This document shows, one piece after another, positions 61,604 through 64,000 of a stretch of DNA of 64,000 nt; positions within the stretch are counted from its first letter, which is position 1; each line of letters starts with the position of its first letter. Source of the DNA: Parabacteroides goldsteinii DSM 19448 = WAL 12034 (GTDB taxonomy: Bacteria > Bacteroidota > Bacteroidia > Bacteroidales > Tannerellaceae); assembly GCF_000969835.1 (NCBI RefSeq), contig NZ_KQ033912.1, positions 1,997,920 to 2,061,919 on the forward strand, written 5' to 3'. Below the pieces are notes generated by a model. The model made no database searches. It had not been told where the DNA came from and worked only from the letters and a program-made list of their open reading frames with translations. The position numbers and the translations under genes were made by a program.

Positions 61604-63151
61604 TCAGACCACCTTCCATCCTTCGATATTCCTTGTTTTAGAACTGAAATTTACAGCTAGCTTGACCAATTTACGAGGATCGTGAGCAAACGGCTCGGCA
61701 TAACCTTTCTCTTCGATCTGGCGAATCGCTTCTTCTAATGTTCCGTTCAATTTGAACTCCATTATATAAATGTAAGCCGGAGTTTTCAGGATTAAATCCG
61801 CCCTTCCACGATTGGTGTGATATTCAGCATCAACATAAAATCCCATCAAGCAACTTATAATATAAAGTACATTTTGGTAATGTTTCTCCAAATCGCCGCC
61901 CAAGTCGTAAGGAATGTTACTGAAGAAGGTTTGAAGCCTGGAAAAGAAAGAGTCGTAATCGCCAGTTTCCACTTCACCTACAAATTTACGGATATTGAAA
62001 GTCGTATCCGTTTCCTTTACATCGGCATAATAAGGCAACAGGTATTTAAAAAAGCCTTCTTTAACCTCCAAATTCGGGAAACCCAACGTATATAATTTGA
62101 AGCGCTTATCATATCCTTTGATGGTCAGATATCCACTTTGATAAATTACCGGTATCGGATTTTTCGAAAAGGAATCAATACTATCCAACACATCGGAGTC
62201 TGTTTCCACCTCTTCCAATTCCCATAAATCATAACGGGATCTTTGCAAAAGGTACACCAGAAAACTTGGTGTTCCCGTTGCAAACCAATAACTATCGGGG
62301 CGCATGGCATAAAACGTATTCAGTAAGCTGAAAGGATTATAGATACCCTCCGAATTTTCGGTAAAATGATAACCGTCATAATTATCCCTTAGCAATTCAA
62401 CAGTTTCATCATAAGTCAGATCCTCTTTGGTTGCCAATGTATGGATATCCAAATCAAAATAATGATGTATCTCCTTTTCAGTCATACCACAAATAGCTGC
62501 GAAATCAGGGTTCATTGAAATGTCGTTCAAGTTATTCAAATCACTGAAAACACTTATTTTCCCAAATTTGGTCACCCCTGTCAAGAAAGCAAATTTGATA
62601 TAACTATCCATGCTCTTCATCACCCCGTAGAAAGGCTTCAATTGGTTTCGGTACACCTGTTGTAACCTGTCATCTTCGATAGCCTGCAACATCGGTTTAT
62701 CGTATTCGTCCACCAAAATAACTACCCGTTGCCCCGTTTTCTCATATGCTAAACGAATGACATGAAAAAAACGCTCTTCCGGAGCACGATCGCCATAATG
62801 GCTTCCATATTCACGCTCCCATATTTCCAAATGTTTGTTCAATTCTTCCAGCAGGGAATTTTCATCTTCGTAATTTCGTGCATTCAGATCGAGATGAAGC
62901 ACAGGATAAGTCGTCCAGTCTTTCTCCAATTGTTCGATATCTAACCCCTCAAAAAGTTCTTTTTTCCCAGCGAAATAGGCCTGAAACGTAGAAATCAATA
63001 GACTTTTTCCAAAACGTCGCGGACGGCTCAGAAAATAATATGAACCGGTTTTCGCCAACCTGTAAACATACCGGGTTTTATCTATATATACATAATTGTC
63101 CTTCCGTATCTTCTCAAAACTCTGTACTCCTATCGGATAATTTCTTTCCAT
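61604..63151 (-). CDS. AAA-ATPase-like protein with PD-(D/E)XK nuclease domain
   Basis: The 515-residue protein belongs to the AAA-ATPase-like/DUF1703 group expanded in Bacteroidota. It starts IGVQSFEKIRKDNYVYIDKT (by its core FEKIRKDNYVYIDKT), has a P-loop-like SRPRRFGKSLLIST near 42-55, a Walker-B-like VVILVDEYDKPM, and a C-terminal nuclease-like core GRADLILKTPAYIYIMEFKLNG (by its core YIMEFKLNG). The biological role of this family is unknown; defence or mobile DNA have been suggested. It lies between the two M16 peptidase genes. Confidence 0.9.
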   Translation of the reverse strand: MERNYPIGVQSFEKIRKDNYVYIDKTRYVYRLAKTGSYYFLSRPRRFGKSLLISTFQAYFAGKKELFEGLDIEQLEKDWTTYPVLHLDLNARNYEDENSLLEELNKHLEIWEREYGSHYGDRAPEERFFHVIRLAYEKTGQRVVILVDEYDKPMLQAIEDDRLQQVYRNQLKPFYGVMKSMDSYIKFAFLTGVTKFGKISVFSDLNNLNDISMNPDFAAICGMTEKEIHHYFDLDIHTLATKEDLTYDETVELLRDNYDGYHFTENSEGIYNPFSLLNTFYAMRPDSYWFATGTPSFLVYLLQRSRYDLWELEEVETDSDVLDSIDSFSKNPIPVIYQSGYLTIKGYDKRFKLYTLGFPNLEVKEGFFKYLLPYYADVKETDTTFNIRKFVGEVETGDYDSFFSRLQTFFSNIPYDLGGDLEKHYQNVLYIISCLMGFYVDAEYHTNRGRADLILKTPAYIYIMEFKLNGTLEEAIRQIEEKGYAEPFAHDPRKLVKLAVNFSSKTRNIEGWKVV

Positions 63152-63288
63152 AACTCAACCGGATTAAACATTCAGACAAAGATAAGGATTTAGACCAGAA
63201 TTCGTTTAATAATGCCTATTTTCATTTAAAGAACCGGGAAGTATTTTAAACACTTCCCAGATCCTCTATATCAGTTTTTTATATAATC

Positions 63289-64000
63289 CTATTTAGCCGG
63301 TTCCATAAATACTTCCAGCATATTCCCCTGCGAAAGTATCTTTTGAGCAATCTCCTGTATCTGCTTTGAAGTCATACCGTCAAGTACTGCTTTATTAGGT
63401 GTATGGCGATCCAGATTATGGAAATAGTAATCATCGACCACACGCAACCAATAACTGTTTTCTTTCAGATTCTCCGCATATTTCTTCTGCATATTTTCTT
63501 TCGTCTTATTAAAATCTTCAATACGCGGACCATCTTTCGCGATACTCTGAAGTTCCTCACGTACAATTTTATTCATTAAATCAGCCTTCTCTGGGTCCGT
63601 ATCGAAATATGTTTGCAAAGCGACCTCTCCTTTCGGGAAATAACCCAACTGTGAAGAAACGCTGACGCCATACGTTCCACCGGCTTCTTCCCTGACCTTC
63701 TCCACATAAACAATATCAAGTATTTGTTTCAAGGCGGTGAGCAATGTCATATTTTCGGGTGTAAAATCCAGTTGTCCGGAATAAATGCCGACAATAGAAG
63801 CTTTAGGAGTCTCCATCGAACGAGCAAAACGCTTTTCCGTAATTCCCTTTTGCATATGAGCATATACATCTTCCCGACCTTTCGGTTCTTTGCGACCAAG
63901 AGATGGTAAAGTTGCCAGATATTGTTCTATCAACGGCTTGATAGCATCCGTATCTACATTTCCGACAAATGTGAAAATAAAATCGGATGCATCCGCATAA
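63289..64000 (-). CDS. M16-family peptidase, C-terminal part (5' cut by window edge)
   Basis: The coding frame runs to the window edge with no start. The visible residues begin YADASDFIFTFVGNVDTD and include SLGRKEPKGREDVYAHMQKG and the conserved AGGTYGVSVSSQLGYFPKGE, the R/Y-containing C-terminal half of a M16 peptidase. It ends LSQGNMLEVFMEPAK. The catalytic HxxEH motif lies outside the window. It is probably the larger periplasmic type with two M16 repeats. Confidence 0.88.
   Translation of the reverse strand, partial: YADASDFIFTFVGNVDTDAIKPLIEQYLATLPSLGRKEPKGREDVYAHMQKGITEKRFARSMETPKASIVGIYSGQLDFTPENMTLLTALKQILDIVYVEKVREEAGGTYGVSVSSQLGYFPKGEVALQTYFDTDPEKADLMNKIVREELQSIAKDGPRIEDFNKTKENMQKKYAENLKENSYWLRVVDDYYFHNLDRHTPNKAVLDGMTSKQIQEIAQKILSQGNMLEVFMEPAK

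Overview
This window looks like chromosome of a Bacteroidales gut commensal, most likely a Parabacteroides-type species (the order is well supported, the genus is inference). The evidence is a SusC/SusD pair with an ECF sigma factor and FecR, a GH110 and a GH20 glycosidase, a sulfatase, MacB/FtsX-type permeases, AAA-ATPase-like/PD-(D/E)XK proteins, and many upstream -7 boxes of the Bacteroidales form TAnnTTTG, some paired with TTTG about 19-20 bases upstream. No rRNA, tRNA or CRISPR array was seen. Both ends cut genes: a histidine kinase on the left and an M16 peptidase on the right.

Layout. 1-6.9 kb: histidine kinase tail, a GH110 alpha-1,3-galactosidase, a heavy-metal P-type ATPase with a Fur-family regulator, cysS and a thioesterase. 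7-18 kb: an efflux or envelope-remodelling operon (TolC, HlyD adaptor, FtsX permease, ATPase, FtsX permease) transcribed leftward from a sigma-54 promoter, with the NtrC-type activator and its histidine kinase divergent. 18-26 kb: housekeeping and envelope genes (DUF3108, Ig-like lipoprotein, DUF2851, dapB, two signal peptidases, WbqC, HU). 26-33 kb: a phosphonate operon (DUF5690 transporter, phnX, phnW), a divergent frameshifted regulator and a PiT phosphate transporter. 33-47 kb: a polysaccharide-utilisation-type locus (ECF sigma, porin, FecR, SusC, SusD, sulfatase, and convergent GH20) whose susD signal-peptide region is split by an IS110-family insertion. 47-64 kb: tcdA, a LolD-like ATPase, an NSS transporter, a toxin-antitoxin pair, an HhH protein, an AAA ATPase, a flavin reductase, an outer-membrane protein with a divergent ECF sigma, another FtsX permease, an AGCS symporter, two M16 peptidases and an AAA/PD-(D/E)XK protein.

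How parts work together. Three regulatory networks can be read from the DNA. (1) The NtrC-type regulator probably controls both the TolC operon and the distant FtsX permease at 56.0-58.4 kb: both starts are preceded by a -24/-12-like element almost touching the start codon and by TGTC-N9-GACR palindromes about 80 and 102 bases upstream. (2) The PiT transporter, the phosphonate operon and the gene divergent to it each carry TGTAACA-like heptamers repeated every 11 bp just upstream of a -7 box, the geometry of a Pho box, which suggests one phosphate-starvation regulon. (3) The ECF sigma gene and fecR share an AAGGG-N16-CGACTATA promoter, consistent with a SusC(STN)-FecR-sigma signalling loop.

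A separate pattern is a set of tandem 22- or 23-bp hairpin units in four places (inside the P-type ATPase gene, inside the efflux operon, between tolC and its regulator, and after the broken phosphonate regulator). The arrays differ in sequence but share the architecture; I do not know a named family for them.
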